Assembly: GCF_004795015.1 (NCBI RefSeq)
Contig: NZ_SSBI01000021.1
Span: 1-64,000 of the forward strand
Reading direction: 5' to 3'
From: Streptomyces sp. A1277
GTDB taxonomy: Bacteria; Actinomycetota; Actinomycetes; Streptomycetales; Streptomycetaceae
DNA length: 64,000 bases
The notes below the pieces were generated by a model. The model ran no database searches, was not told the origin of the DNA, and saw nothing but the letters and a program-made list of their open reading frames with translations. Below are positions 44,169 through 53,143 of the stretch, one piece after another (the stretch's first letter is position 1; every line of letters starts with the position of its first letter). A program made the translations under genes and the position numbers.

Positions 44169-45862
44169 GCGCCCCGGCCCAGGGGGCCTGGGACGAGGAG
44201 TACGACTTCGTCGTGGTCGGCAGCGGCGGAGGCGGCATGGCCGCCGCACTGACGGCGGCCGACAGCGGCCTGTCCACCCTCGTGGTGGAGAAAGGCGCCA
44301 AGTACGGCGGCACCACGGCCATCTCCGGCGGCGGCATCTGGATCCCGAACAACCCGACGCTGCGGGCCAAGGGCCACGACGACAGCCGTGAATCCGTACG
44401 CCGCTACCTGGACCGGCTCACCGAGGGGCGGGTGCCCGGCGCACGCCTGGACACGTACATCGACCAGGGGCCGGCCGCGATGGAACTGCTCGGCAGGAGC
44501 CGGTGGATGCGGTTCTTCTGGGTCAAGGGCTACGCCGACTACCACCCCGAGTACGACGGAGGCCGCCCGCTCGGCCGGTCCGTGGAGGCGCTGCCCTTCG
44601 ACACCCGCAAGCTCGGCGAGGACGAGAAGTACCAGCGGCCCAACAGCCTCAAGGGCCCGCTCGGACTGTGGATCACCGCGAAGGACTACCGCGACCTCGC
44701 CATGGTCAAGCGGACCTGGCGCGGCCGCCGCGCCTCCCTGACCGCCGCCTGGCGGGTCTCCTCCAACCTGATCCGCCGCCGCCACATGGCCACCGGCGGA
44801 CGCGCCCTGGTCGCCAGGATGCGCATGGCGCTGAAGGACGCGGGCATCCCCCTCTGGCTGCGCACCCCGATGACCGGACTCGTCACCGAGGGCGGCGCGG
44901 TCACCGGCGTCGTCGTCGAGCGGGACGGCAGGGCGGTGCGCGTCGGCGCCCGGCACGGTGTGCTCCTGGCCACCGGAGGGTTCGACCACAACCAGGAGAT
45001 GCGCGAGAAGTACCTCCCCGAGGGCAGCCGCGACGACCACAGCGCCGGCGCCGTCGAGAACACCGGCGACGGCATCCTCGCCGGCCAGGCACTCGGCGCC
45101 GCGCTCGACTTCATGGACGACGCCTGGTGGATGCCGTCCGTGCACCACCCGGCCGGTGCGACGGTCCCGCTCGTCTCGGAGCGGTGCATCCCCCCGTCGG
45201 TGATCGTCTCCGGCGACGGCCACCGCTTCACCAACGAGTCGTCGCCGTACGTGAACTTCGTCCACGACCAGCTCGCCGGCGGGCACGTCCCCGCCTGGTT
45301 CGTCATGGACGCCAAGGCCCGCGCCCGCTACCCGTTCGCCCAGGTCCTGCCCGGCGTGCCCTTCCCCAAGGCGTTCTACGACAACGGCACCGTGCACCGC
45401 GCCGACACCATCGAGGAGCTGGCCCGGAGGATCGGCGTGCCCGAGGACGCGCTCGCCGCGACCGTCGCACGGTTCAACGGCTTCGCCAGGTCCGGCGAGG
45501 ACACCGACTTCGGGCGCGGCGACAGCGCGTACGACCGCTACTACGGCGACCCGACGCTGAAGAACCCCAACCTGGACGAGATCGACAAGGCCCCCTACTA
45601 CGCGGTCCGCATCGAGGTCGGCGACCTCGGCACCAAGGGCGGCCTGGTCTGCGACGAGCACAGCCGGGTGCTGCGCGAGGACGGCACGCCCATCACCGGC
45701 CTGTACGCCACCGGCAACACCTCCGCCTCCGTCATGGCCAACGAGTACGCCGGACCCGGCGCCACCATCGGCCCGTCCATCGTCTTCGGCTACGTCGCCG
45801 CCCGGCACGCCGCCACCGCCCCGGCGCCCCGCCCGGCCGGCGCCCCCGGAGGTGCGCCATGA
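44165..45862 (+). CDS. kstD: 3-ketosteroid delta1-dehydrogenase
   Basis: A 565-residue FAD enzyme that introduces the 1,2-double bond into 3-ketosteroids. The N-terminal dinucleotide motif is VVVGSGGGGMAAALTAAD. The conserved C-terminal block GNTSASVMANEYAGPGATIGPSIVFGYVAA (overlapping) and the GGTTAISGG segment are typical of KstD. It starts with GTG 44165, overlapping the hsaD stop (GTGA), and overlaps kshB by four bases. It acts with KshAB to open ring B. Confidence 0.92.
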   Translation: MSAPAQGAWDEEYDFVVVGSGGGGMAAALTAADSGLSTLVVEKGAKYGGTTAISGGGIWIPNNPTLRAKGHDDSRESVRRYLDRLTEGRVPGARLDTYIDQGPAAMELLGRSRWMRFFWVKGYADYHPEYDGGRPLGRSVEALPFDTRKLGEDEKYQRPNSLKGPLGLWITAKDYRDLAMVKRTWRGRRASLTAAWRVSSNLIRRRHMATGGRALVARMRMALKDAGIPLWLRTPMTGLVTEGGAVTGVVVERDGRAVRVGARHGVLLATGGFDHNQEMREKYLPEGSRDDHSAGAVENTGDGILAGQALGAALDFMDDAWWMPSVHHPAGATVPLVSERCIPPSVIVSGDGHRFTNESSPYVNFVHDQLAGGHVPAWFVMDAKARARYPFAQVLPGVPFPKAFYDNGTVHRADTIEELARRIGVPEDALAATVARFNGFARSGEDTDFGRGDSAYDRYYGDPTLKNPNLDEIDKAPYYAVRIEVGDLGTKGGLVCDEHSRVLREDGTPITGLYATGNTSASVMANEYAGPGATIGPSIVFGYVAARHAATAPAPRPAGAPGGAP

Positions 45863-46890
45863 GCCCGGCCCCGCTGACCGTGCGCGTCGTGGAGGTGATC
45901 CGGGAGACGGCCGACGCCCACTCGCTGGTCCTGGAACCGGCCGACGAGCACCGGGACGCATTCGCCTACGCGCCGGGCCAGTTCCTCACCGTACGGGTGC
46001 CCACCGAGCGGCCCGGCGGAGCCGCCCGCTGCTACTCCCTGTGCAGCTCCCCGGTGCGCGACCGGCACCTGAAGGTCACCGTGAAGCGCACCGCCGGGGG
46101 GTACGCCTCCCACTGGATCTGCGACCACGTCACCGAGGGCGACACCCTGGAGGTGCTGCGGCCCGCCGGCACCTTCACCCCCGACTCGCTCGACACCGAC
46201 TTCCTGCTGCTCGCGGCGGGCAGCGGCATCACCCCGGTGATGTCGATCCTCACGTCCGCCCTGCACGCCGGAACCGGCCACGCCGCCCTGATCTACGCCA
46301 ACCGCGACGAGCGGTCCGTCATCTTCCGCGACGAACTGACCCGTCTGGAGGCGGAGTTCGGCGACCGGCTCACGGTGCTGCACTGGCTGGAGTCCGACCG
46401 GGGCAGGCCCACCGCATCAGCTCTGCGGTCCCTCGCCGGCCCGTACGCCGGGCGGCCCGCCTTCGTCTGCGGGCCCGGCCCCTTCATGGACCTGGCCACC
46501 GGCGCGCTCACCGACCTGGGCGTGCCGGACCGGCTGGTCACCGTGGAGCGGTTCACCTCCCTCAACGGCGACCCCTTCGCGGAGCGCACCCCCGCGGCCG
46601 GACCCACCGGGCCCGTCAGCACCGCCGAGGTGGAGCTGGACGGGGAGCGCCGCACCGTGGACTGGCCGCAGGACACGCCCCTGCTGGACGTGCTGCTCGC
46701 CGCCGGCCTGGACGCCCCGTACTCCTGCCGCGAGGGCAGTTGCAGCGCCTGCGCCTGCGTCCTCGTCAAGGGCGAGGTGGCCATGGAGCGCAACGACGTC
46801 CTGGACGCGCGGGACCTCGCGGACGGGCTGATCCTCGCCTGCCAGGCCCGCCCGGTCAGCGACCGGCTGCACATCACCTACGACGGCTGA
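45859..46890 (+). CDS. kshB: 3-ketosteroid 9alpha-hydroxylase reductase component (KshB-like)
   Basis: A 343-residue oxidoreductase with an FAD-binding domain (RCYSLCSSP), an NAD-binding domain (LLLAAGSGITPVMSIL, VCGPGPFMD) and a C-terminal plant-type [2Fe-2S] ferredoxin (SCREGSCSACACVLVKG, with the last cysteine in LACQARP). It passes electrons from NADH to the Rieske oxygenase KshA. ATG 45859 overlaps the kstD stop. A phenylacetate- or Hmp-type reductase has the same layout, but the context favours KshB. Confidence 0.88.
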   Translation: MSPAPLTVRVVEVIRETADAHSLVLEPADEHRDAFAYAPGQFLTVRVPTERPGGAARCYSLCSSPVRDRHLKVTVKRTAGGYASHWICDHVTEGDTLEVLRPAGTFTPDSLDTDFLLLAAGSGITPVMSILTSALHAGTGHAALIYANRDERSVIFRDELTRLEAEFGDRLTVLHWLESDRGRPTASALRSLAGPYAGRPAFVCGPGPFMDLATGALTDLGVPDRLVTVERFTSLNGDPFAERTPAAGPTGPVSTAEVELDGERRTVDWPQDTPLLDVLLAAGLDAPYSCREGSCSACACVLVKGEVAMERNDVLDARDLADGLILACQARPVSDRLHITYDG

Positions 46891-46945
46891 CCACCACACC
46901 CCCGACCGCTCCCCGTACCCACTCGACCCGGATGAGGTTCGAACC

Positions 46946-47854
46946 GTGACCAAGGCGACCGCCGCGATCGTCGGATCCGGCAACATCGGCACCGACCTGA
47001 TGTACAAACTCCTGCGCTCGCAGTCCATCGAGCCGCGCTGGATGATCGGCATCGACGCAGAGAGCCCCGGCCTCAAGCGCGCCGCCGACCACGGCCTGCA
47101 CACCAGCGCCGACGGCGTCGCCGCCCTGCTGGACGGCGAGGAGCGCCCCGACCTGGTCTTCGAGGCCACGTCCGCGTACGTCCACCGGGCCAACGCGCCC
47201 GAGTACGCCGCGCTCGGCATCCAGGCCATCGACCTGACGCCCGCCGCGATCGGCCCGGCGGTCGTGCCCGCCGTCAACCTCGGCGACCACCTCGACGCGC
47301 CGAACGTCTCCCTCATCACCTGCGGGGGACAGGCCACCATCCCGATCGTGCACGCCGTCTCCCGGGTCACCGACGTCCCGTACGCGGAGATCGTCGCGAG
47401 CGTCGCCTCGCCGTCCGCCGGGCCCGGAACCCGCGCCAACATCGACGAGTTCACCCTCACCACCGGCCGGGGCATCGAGACGATCGGCGGCGCCGCCAAG
47501 GGCAAGGCCATCATCATCCTCAACCCCGCCGAGCCGCCGATGCTGATGCAGGACACCGTCTTCTGCGCCGTCCCCGCCGACGTCGACCGGGACGCCGTCA
47601 CCGCCTCCGTCCACGAGACCGTCGCCCGCGTCGCCGCGTACGTACCCGGCTACCGGCTGCGCGCCGAGCCGCAGTTCGACGGGCCCACCGCGGTCAGCGG
47701 CGGCCTCGCCCGGGTCGCCGTCTTCATCGAGGTGGAGGGCGCGGGCGACTTCCTGCCCCCGTACTCCGGGAACCTCGACATCATGACCGCCGCCGCCACC
47801 CGGGTCGGCGAGGGCTTCGCCCAGCGGATCTCCGCCCGCCGCGCCGCTGCCTGA
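46946..47854 (+). CDS. hsaG: Acylating acetaldehyde/propanal dehydrogenase (HsaG-like)
   Basis: A 302-residue NAD- and CoA-dependent dehydrogenase: Rossmann motif VGSGNIGTDLMYKLL, catalytic cysteine in LITCGGQATIPIVHAV, and the conserved C-terminal FLPPYSGNLDIMTAAA. It turns the aldehyde released by HsaF into acyl-CoA, channelled through a complex of the two enzymes. GTG 46946 starts it, 55 bases after kshB. Confidence 0.93.
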   Translation: MTKATAAIVGSGNIGTDLMYKLLRSQSIEPRWMIGIDAESPGLKRAADHGLHTSADGVAALLDGEERPDLVFEATSAYVHRANAPEYAALGIQAIDLTPAAIGPAVVPAVNLGDHLDAPNVSLITCGGQATIPIVHAVSRVTDVPYAEIVASVASPSAGPGTRANIDEFTLTTGRGIETIGGAAKGKAIIILNPAEPPMLMQDTVFCAVPADVDRDAVTASVHETVARVAAYVPGYRLRAEPQFDGPTAVSGGLARVAVFIEVEGAGDFLPPYSGNLDIMTAAATRVGEGFAQRISARRAAA

Positions 47855-47882
47855 CCCCCGCTCACCGAGGAGTACACGCGTC

Positions 47883-48920
47883 ATGCCCTACAGCCCCGAC
47901 CTGGACATCCGCGTCACCGACTCGTCCCTGAGGGACGGTTCGCACGCCAAGCAGCACCAGTTCACCGTCGACCACGTCACCTCCATCGTCGCCGCCCTGG
48001 ACGACGCGGGCGTCCCCGTCATCGAGGTCACCCACGGCGACGGCCTCGGCGGGTCCTCCTTCAACTACGGCTTCAGCCACACCCCCGAGCAGGAACTCAT
48101 CAAGGCCGCGGTGAAGACCGCGCGCCGGGCGAGGATCGCCTTCCTGATGCTGCCGGGGCTCGGCCTCCAGGACGACATCCGCGAGGCCGCCGACAACGGC
48201 GCCGCGATCTGCCGCCTCGCCACCCACTGCACCGAGGCCGACATCTCCGTCCAGCACTTCGGCCTCGCCCGCGAACTGGGCCTGGAGACCGTCGGGTTCC
48301 TGATGATGTCGCACAGCAGCCCGCCCGAGGCCCTGGCCCGCCAGGCGCGCATCATGGCCGACGCCGGCTGCCAGTGCGTGTACGTGGTCGACTCCGCGGG
48401 CGCCCTCGTCATGGAGGAGACCAGCGACCGCATCGCCGCCCTCGTCGCCGAACTCGGCACCGACGCCCAGGTCGGCTTCCACGGGCACGAGAACCTGGGC
48501 CTCGGCGTCGCCAATTCGGTCCTCGCGGTACGTGCCGGAGCCACCCAGATCGACGGCTCGACCCGACGGTTCGGCGCCGGCGCCGGCAACACGCCCGTCG
48601 AGGGGTTCGCCGCCGTCGCCGAGAAACTGGGCATCCGCACCGGCATCGACGTACTGAAGATCATCGACGCGGCCGAGGACGTGGTCCGGCCCGCCATGGA
48701 CGGCGAGTGCCTGCTCGACCGGCTCTCCCTGACCATGGGCTACGCCGGGGTCTACTCCAGCTTCCTCAAGCACGCCGCCCGGCAGGCGGCCACCTACCAG
48801 GTGTCCGGCGCCGAGATCCTGATGGAGGCGGGCCGCCGCAAGCTCGTCGGCGGCCAGGAGGACCAGCTCATCGAGATCGCGGTCGCCCTCGCGGCACAGA
48901 AGAACTCTTCCGGGAAGTGA
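47883..48920 (+). CDS. hsaF: 4-hydroxy-2-oxovalerate/2-oxohexanoate aldolase (HsaF-like)
   Basis: A 345-residue class-II aldolase (DmpG/HsaF family) with a metal-binding N-terminus ITDSSLRDGSHAKQHQF-like (here VTDSSLRDGS), the HGHENLGLGVANS metal histidine pair, and the C-terminal communication domain that docks HsaG. It cleaves 4-hydroxy-2-oxohexanoate to pyruvate and propanal. ATG 47883 lies 28 bases after hsaG. Confidence 0.93.
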   Translation: MPYSPDLDIRVTDSSLRDGSHAKQHQFTVDHVTSIVAALDDAGVPVIEVTHGDGLGGSSFNYGFSHTPEQELIKAAVKTARRARIAFLMLPGLGLQDDIREAADNGAAICRLATHCTEADISVQHFGLARELGLETVGFLMMSHSSPPEALARQARIMADAGCQCVYVVDSAGALVMEETSDRIAALVAELGTDAQVGFHGHENLGLGVANSVLAVRAGATQIDGSTRRFGAGAGNTPVEGFAAVAEKLGIRTGIDVLKIIDAAEDVVRPAMDGECLLDRLSLTMGYAGVYSSFLKHAARQAATYQVSGAEILMEAGRRKLVGGQEDQLIEIAVALAAQKNSSGK

Positions 48921-48928
48921 GTACACCC

Positions 48929-50113
48929 ATGTCCAATCCCGTCATCGAAGCCGTCGAGCAGCGCGCCGACGAAATCCGAGCGCTCGGCCCCGCCAACGAG
49001 GCGCTCGGCCGGCTGGACGACCAGGCCGCGAAGATCCTCAAGGACGTCGGCGCGATCCGCATGCTCCAGCCGAAGACGTACGGCGGCCTCGAACTGCACC
49101 CGCGCGAGTTCGCCGAGACCGTCATGAAGATCGCCTCCTGCGACGGGGCGACCGGCTGGGTCGCCGGCGTCGTCGGCGTCCACCCGTGGGAGATGGCGAT
49201 GGCCGACCCCCGGGTGCAGGAGGAGATCTGGGGCGAGGACCCCGACACCTGGATCGCGTCCCCCTACGCCCCGATGGGGCTGCTCCGGCCCGTCGACGGG
49301 GGCTACGTCTTCAACGGGCGCTGGCAGTTCTCCTCCGGCACCGACCACTGCCGGTGGATCTTCCTCGGCGGCTTCCTCGCCGACGCCGACGGCAACCGGC
49401 TCAGCCCCCCGCAGTCCGTGCACGTCATCCTGCCCCGCGCCGACTACGAGATCGTGGAGGACTCCTGGGACGTGGTCGGGCTGCGCGGCACCGGCAGCAA
49501 GGACGTCGTCGTCGAGGACGCCTTCGTGCCCGCCCACCGCGTCATCGAGTACGCCAAGGTGGTCGACGGCTCCCTGGCCGCCGAGGCCGGGCTGACCAAC
49601 CCCGCCTACCGGCTGCCCTTCTCGGCCGCCTTCCCGCTCGGCATCACCGCCGCCGTGATCGGCATCTGCGAGGGCGCCCTCGCCCACCACCTCGCCCACC
49701 AGCGCACCCGGGTCCAGATCACCGGCCAGGCCGTGCGCGACGACCCGTACGTCCTCTACGCCATCAGCGACGCGGCGGCCGAGATCGCGGCCTCCCGCTC
49801 GGCGCTCATGGACAACGTCTGCCAGATGTACGACGCGGTCGCGGCCGGCCGGGAGATCAGCTTCGAGCGGCGCGCCGTCGGCCGGCGCACCCAGGCCGCC
49901 GCCGCCTGGCGGGCGGTCCGCGCGGTGGACGAGATCGTCGCCCGCTCCGGCGGCAACGCGATGCGCCTGGACAACCCGATCCAGCGGTTCTGGCGCGACG
50001 CGCACACCGGGCTCGCGCACGCCATCCACGTGCCCGGCTCGGTCTTCCACGCGTCCGCCCTCACCGAGATCGGCGTCGAGCCGCCGCAGGGGCCGATGCG
50101 CTCGATGATCTGA
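48929..50113 (+). CDS. hsaA: 3-HSA hydroxylase oxygenase subunit (HsaA-like flavin monooxygenase)
   Basis: A 394-residue enzyme with the acyl-CoA dehydrogenase fold used by group-D flavin monooxygenases (GYVFNGRWQFSSGTDHCRWIFLGG, then DSWDVVGLRGTGSKDVVVED). HsaA hydroxylates the phenolic ring A of 3-HSA at C4 with FMNH2 from HsaB. ATG 48929 lies eight bases after the hsaF stop. The C-terminus (GSVFHASALTEIGVEPPQGPMRSMI, overlapping) matches the family end. Confidence 0.9.
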   Translation: MSNPVIEAVEQRADEIRALGPANEALGRLDDQAAKILKDVGAIRMLQPKTYGGLELHPREFAETVMKIASCDGATGWVAGVVGVHPWEMAMADPRVQEEIWGEDPDTWIASPYAPMGLLRPVDGGYVFNGRWQFSSGTDHCRWIFLGGFLADADGNRLSPPQSVHVILPRADYEIVEDSWDVVGLRGTGSKDVVVEDAFVPAHRVIEYAKVVDGSLAAEAGLTNPAYRLPFSAAFPLGITAAVIGICEGALAHHLAHQRTRVQITGQAVRDDPYVLYAISDAAAEIAASRSALMDNVCQMYDAVAAGREISFERRAVGRRTQAAAAWRAVRAVDEIVARSGGNAMRLDNPIQRFWRDAHTGLAHAIHVPGSVFHASALTEIGVEPPQGPMRSMI

Positions 50114-50153
50114 GTTCCCGGTCCGCACCACGCCCGTTCAGAGAGGAAGACCC

Positions 50154-51068
50154 ATGACACAGATCCGCGGACTCGGGTATCTCCGGGTCCAGACCCGCGA
50201 CCTCAGCCGCTGGCGCGAACTCGCCGTGGACGCCCTCGGCTTCGCGGTCGGCTCCGGGCCCGACCCGGACGGCCTGTACCTGCGCATGGACGAGCGCCGC
50301 TCCCGGCTCGTCGTCCTGCCCGGCGACACCGACCGGGTGCTGTCGGTCGGCTGGGAGGTGCGCGACCGGTTCGCGCTCGCCGCAGTCGGCCGCGCCGTCG
50401 AGGCATCCGGTACGGCGGTCAAGCCGCTCACCCAGGAGGAGGCCGACGACCGGGGCGTGGAGGAGGCCCTCACCTTCACCGACCCCGCCGGCGTGGGCGT
50501 CGAGGTGTTCCACGCCCCCGTCCTCGACCACAGCCCCGTACTCACCGGGCTCGGCCAGCGGTTCATCACCGGCGCGCAGGGCATGGGCCACATCGTCGTG
50601 CCCACCCCCAGCGCGGACGAGACGATCGCCTTCTACACCGAGGTGCTCGGCTTCCTGCCGCGCGGCGCGATGCGGCTCGGCGGCGGCTCGTCGTCGCGCC
50701 GGGTCCGCTTCATGGGCGTCAACCAGCGCCACCACAGCCTCGCCGTCTGCCCCGCCCCGCACGGCGAGGCGCCCGGCCTCGTCCACCTCATGGTCGAGGC
50801 GGACACCCTGGACGCGGTCGGCCGCGCCCTCGACAACGTCGCGAAGCACGGCTTCTCGCTGTCCTCCACGCTGGGCCGGCACACCAACGACAAGATGGTG
50901 TCGTTCTACGTGCGCGCCCCCGGCGGCTGGGACATCGAGTACGGCTGCGAGGGCATGCTCGTGGACGAACGGCACTACACCGCCGAGGAGATCACCGCGG
51001 ACAGCTACTGGGGCCACGACTGGTCCGGCTCCGAACCGCTGGCCGCCTTCACCCCGCCCGGGCGGTGA
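50154..51068 (+). CDS. hsaC: Extradiol ring-cleavage dioxygenase (HsaC-like)
   Basis: A 304-residue type-I extradiol dioxygenase of two vicinal-oxygen-chelate modules. The iron ligands H146 (GMGHIV), H211 (LVHLMVE) and E262 (WDIEYG) are all present. It opens the catechol ring of 3,4-DHSA between C4 and C5. ATG 50154 follows AGAGGAAG. It is the last complete gene of the hsaD operon; a truncated fragment of another gene follows. Confidence 0.93.
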   Translation: MTQIRGLGYLRVQTRDLSRWRELAVDALGFAVGSGPDPDGLYLRMDERRSRLVVLPGDTDRVLSVGWEVRDRFALAAVGRAVEASGTAVKPLTQEEADDRGVEEALTFTDPAGVGVEVFHAPVLDHSPVLTGLGQRFITGAQGMGHIVVPTPSADETIAFYTEVLGFLPRGAMRLGGGSSSRRVRFMGVNQRHHSLAVCPAPHGEAPGLVHLMVEADTLDAVGRALDNVAKHGFSLSSTLGRHTNDKMVSFYVRAPGGWDIEYGCEGMLVDERHYTAEEITADSYWGHDWSGSEPLAAFTPPGR

Positions 51069-51138
51069 AATGCGCTGTCCGGCCGGCGGAGCGCGGTGAT
51101 AGGCAGTCGGTGTGACCACACCTCATAACGTGACGTGA

Positions 51139-51498
51139 CGACAGGCCCTGCGCGCGCCGCAGCCGGTGCCGGCCGAGCCGGCACTCGACGGGGTCGAGGA
51201 ATTCCTCCTCACCTGCTGCGCGACACCGGCCGCCTGGCCGCACCGGCCCACCGCCTTCGACTTCCACGCCGCCGAGGGCCACTCCTGGCGCCTCACGGTC
51301 GACGCCGACGGCGCACGCCCCACCCGCATCCCGGCGCCCGCAGCCGGGCAGGGCCCCGGCCCCGCCGGCGTATCCGTCCGGGGCACGGCCGGTGAGCTCG
51401 TCCTCTTCCTGTACGACCGCATCCCGGCGTCCGCCCTGCGGGTCGACGGGGACGCGGGGCTGCTCGACCTGCTCCGCGCCTGGGAGCCGGCCGAGTAG
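51139..51498 (+). pseudogene. C-terminal fragment of a maleylpyruvate-isomerase-like (mycothiol-dependent) protein
   Basis: The ~110 residues read in frame (VEEFLLTCCATPAAW ... FDFHAAEGHSWRLTVDADG ... GTAGELVLFLYDRIP) match only the C-terminal domain of the mycothiol-dependent maleylpyruvate isomerase family. The N-terminal DinB-like catalytic domain is missing; the frame is closed by TGA at 51136. A GTG at 51166 could start a free-standing 110-residue protein, but truncation by deletion is more likely. Confidence 0.7.
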
Positions 51499-51524
51499 CC
51501 CCGTCAGCCGTCAGCCGTCAGCCG

Positions 51525-51770
51525 TCAGCCGTCCACGACCTCGATCGCGCCGTCCAGCGCCGCCTCGCGGATCGTCTCGCGCAGCGCACCGCAGCCCCCG
51601 AAAGCCGTGCCGGCCGTGCTTCGTTCCGCGCAGGCGGCCACGGCCGGGGCGTCCCACTGCACGCTCGTCTGCTGCCAGCTGCTCTTGCGCACCAGGACCC
51701 GCGCGGCGCACCGCTCGCAGGTCAGCGGCCGCATCGGGGTGCCGTCGGTGAGGCGGTTGTCGGTCCGCAT
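51525..51770 (-). CDS. Small four-cysteine protein coupled to kshA
   Basis: An 81-residue protein with four cysteines in a CxxC...C...C layout (CERCAARVLVRKSSWQQTSVQWD in overlapping blocks, AACAERS, GGCGALRETIREAALDG). That suggests a zinc ribbon or small iron-sulphur site. Its ATG at 51770 overlaps the kshA stop by one base (TGATG), so translation is coupled to kshA. I do not recognise a characterised family. Coupling suggests a role in assembly of, or electron transfer to, the 9alpha-hydroxylase. Confidence 0.75.
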   Translation of the reverse strand: MRTDNRLTDGTPMRPLTCERCAARVLVRKSSWQQTSVQWDAPAVAACAERSTAGTAFGGCGALRETIREAALDGAIEVVDG

Positions 51771-52927
51771 CAGGCCGGACCTCCCGCGGCGGCGGCCCTG
51801 CGGGCGAGGTTCGCCTCGACCTCCTTCTGCCACGCCTCGACGGGCCGGGTGGTGTCCAGCTCGAACTCGAAGCGGTCGGTCATCTCCGGCCTCACGTCGG
51901 CGGCGTCCACGTAGAACTGCTCGTACCAGCGGCGCAGCTGGTAGACCGGGCCGTCCTCCTCGCAGAGCAGCGGATTGTCGATGCGCGCCTTGTTCTTCCA
52001 GATCTCGATGTCCTGCTCGAACCCCAGTTTGATGAACTGCGCCATCCCGGCGGCCAGTCGGTCGGCGGCCTCGCCCTGCATGGCGGGCGAGCGCTGCACG
52101 ATGATGCCGTACTGGAGAACGAACCGGTTCGCGTCGACGGGGTAGTGGCAGTTGATCAGGACGCAGTCCACATCGCCGGTCTCGTAGTGGTACGTGAGGT
52201 CGTCGATCATGAAAGACGGGCCGTGGTACGAGGCGACCGAGGTGCTGCCGATCGTCTTCTGCTGCTTGCCGTCCTCCTGGGGTCGGGCGTCGGGGCGGCC
52301 GGTGGCGCGCATGCGCTGGGTGGCGGTGTGCCCCTCGAAGACGTTCTCGAAGTACGTCGGGAAGGAGTAGTGGACGTAGAAGAAGTGGGCCATGTCCACC
52401 ACGTTGTCCACGACTTCGCGGCAGTTGGCGTCCACGACGGTCTCGTACCAGAGCCAGTCGGTCCACTCCGGGCTCGTCGCGCCCTCGATGCGGGGGATGC
52501 GCACGTCCTCGGGCGGCGGGTTGCCCTCCGGGTCGTTCCAGACGAAGAGCATCCCGTCCTGGTCCAGCGTCCGCCAGGCCGCCGTCCGGGCGCGCAGCGG
52601 CACCCGCTTGGAGTACGGGATCTGCTTGCAGCGGCCGTCGCCGCCCCAGCGCCAGTCGTGGAACGGGCAGGCGACCTGGTCGCCCTTGACAGTGCCCTGG
52701 GAGAGGTCGCCGCCCATGTGGCGGCAGTGGGCGTCCAGGACGTTGAGGCTGCCGTCGCCCGCCTGGAACACCACGAGCTTCTGCCCGAAGGCGTGGACCG
52801 CGTGCGGCTTGCCGTCCTTGTACTTCTCCGACAGGCCCAGGCAGTGCCAGCCGCGCGCGAAACGGGTGGGTGCCGCGGTGGCCTCGATGGCCCTGACGTC
52901 GTCGTGTGCCGAGTCGACTGCGCTCAC
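51770..52927 (-). CDS. kshA: 3-ketosteroid 9alpha-hydroxylase oxygenase component
   Basis: A 385-residue Rieske non-haem iron oxygenase. The Rieske ligands C68/H70 and C87/H90 (CRHMGG... CPFHDW) and the mononuclear iron site in DNVVDMAHFFYVHYSFP (H181, H186) are intact. It hydroxylates C9 of the steroid; together with KstD this opens ring B. GTG 52927 starts it. It is transcribed away from the thiolase operon, with its own shared-operator promoter at 52972-53022. Confidence 0.92.
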   Translation of the reverse strand: MSAVDSAHDDVRAIEATAAPTRFARGWHCLGLSEKYKDGKPHAVHAFGQKLVVFQAGDGSLNVLDAHCRHMGGDLSQGTVKGDQVACPFHDWRWGGDGRCKQIPYSKRVPLRARTAAWRTLDQDGMLFVWNDPEGNPPPEDVRIPRIEGATSPEWTDWLWYETVVDANCREVVDNVVDMAHFFYVHYSFPTYFENVFEGHTATQRMRATGRPDARPQEDGKQQKTIGSTSVASYHGPSFMIDDLTYHYETGDVDCVLINCHYPVDANRFVLQYGIIVQRSPAMQGEAADRLAAGMAQFIKLGFEQDIEIWKNKARIDNPLLCEEDGPVYQLRRWYEQFYVDAADVRPEMTDRFEFELDTTRPVEAWQKEVEANLARRAAAAGGPA

Positions 52928-52971
52928 GTTGCTCTCATCCCCTTCGAGGACCCTTGGTCTCCAGGTTCCGG

Positions 52972-53022
52972 ACGCTAGGCCGGGGCCCGGGTGTGCGGGC
53001 GGGGGAGTCCCACTGACCGGTA
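52972..53022 (-). promoter_or_regulatory. kshA promoter with steroid-island operator
   Basis: TCCCACTGACCGGTA (53008-53022) lies with its centre 38 bp from the minus-strand -10 TAGCGT (52977-52972), the same geometry as the other sites. Transcription would begin near 52965, about 38 bases before the kshA start codon. Confidence 0.7.
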
Positions 53023-53051
53023 CGCGCCGCCTCAGGCCCGCGGGCGGCCCG

Positions 53052-53102
53052 TCCCGGTCGGTGGGACGGGACCCGCGCCCCGGGGCCGGCCGCGCGTACA
53101 GT
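53052..53102 (+). promoter_or_regulatory. Thiolase-operon promoter with steroid-island operator
   Basis: TCCCGGTCGGTGGGA (53052-53066) is followed, 38 bp from its centre, by -10 TACAGT (53097-53102). It diverges from the kshA promoter and would drive the SDR remnant, thiolase, fadE34-like, maoC, thioesterase and SDR genes. Confidence 0.7.
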
Positions 53103-53143
53103 CCGCCGCCCTGTCCGACGGGCCATACCGCGAAGGAGCCCCC

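Noticed and set aside
43439..45961. 840-codon minus-strand frame over hsaD and kstD
   Set aside because: Antisense to two convincing enzymes; composition is low-complexity Gly/Arg/Val as expected for a shadow.
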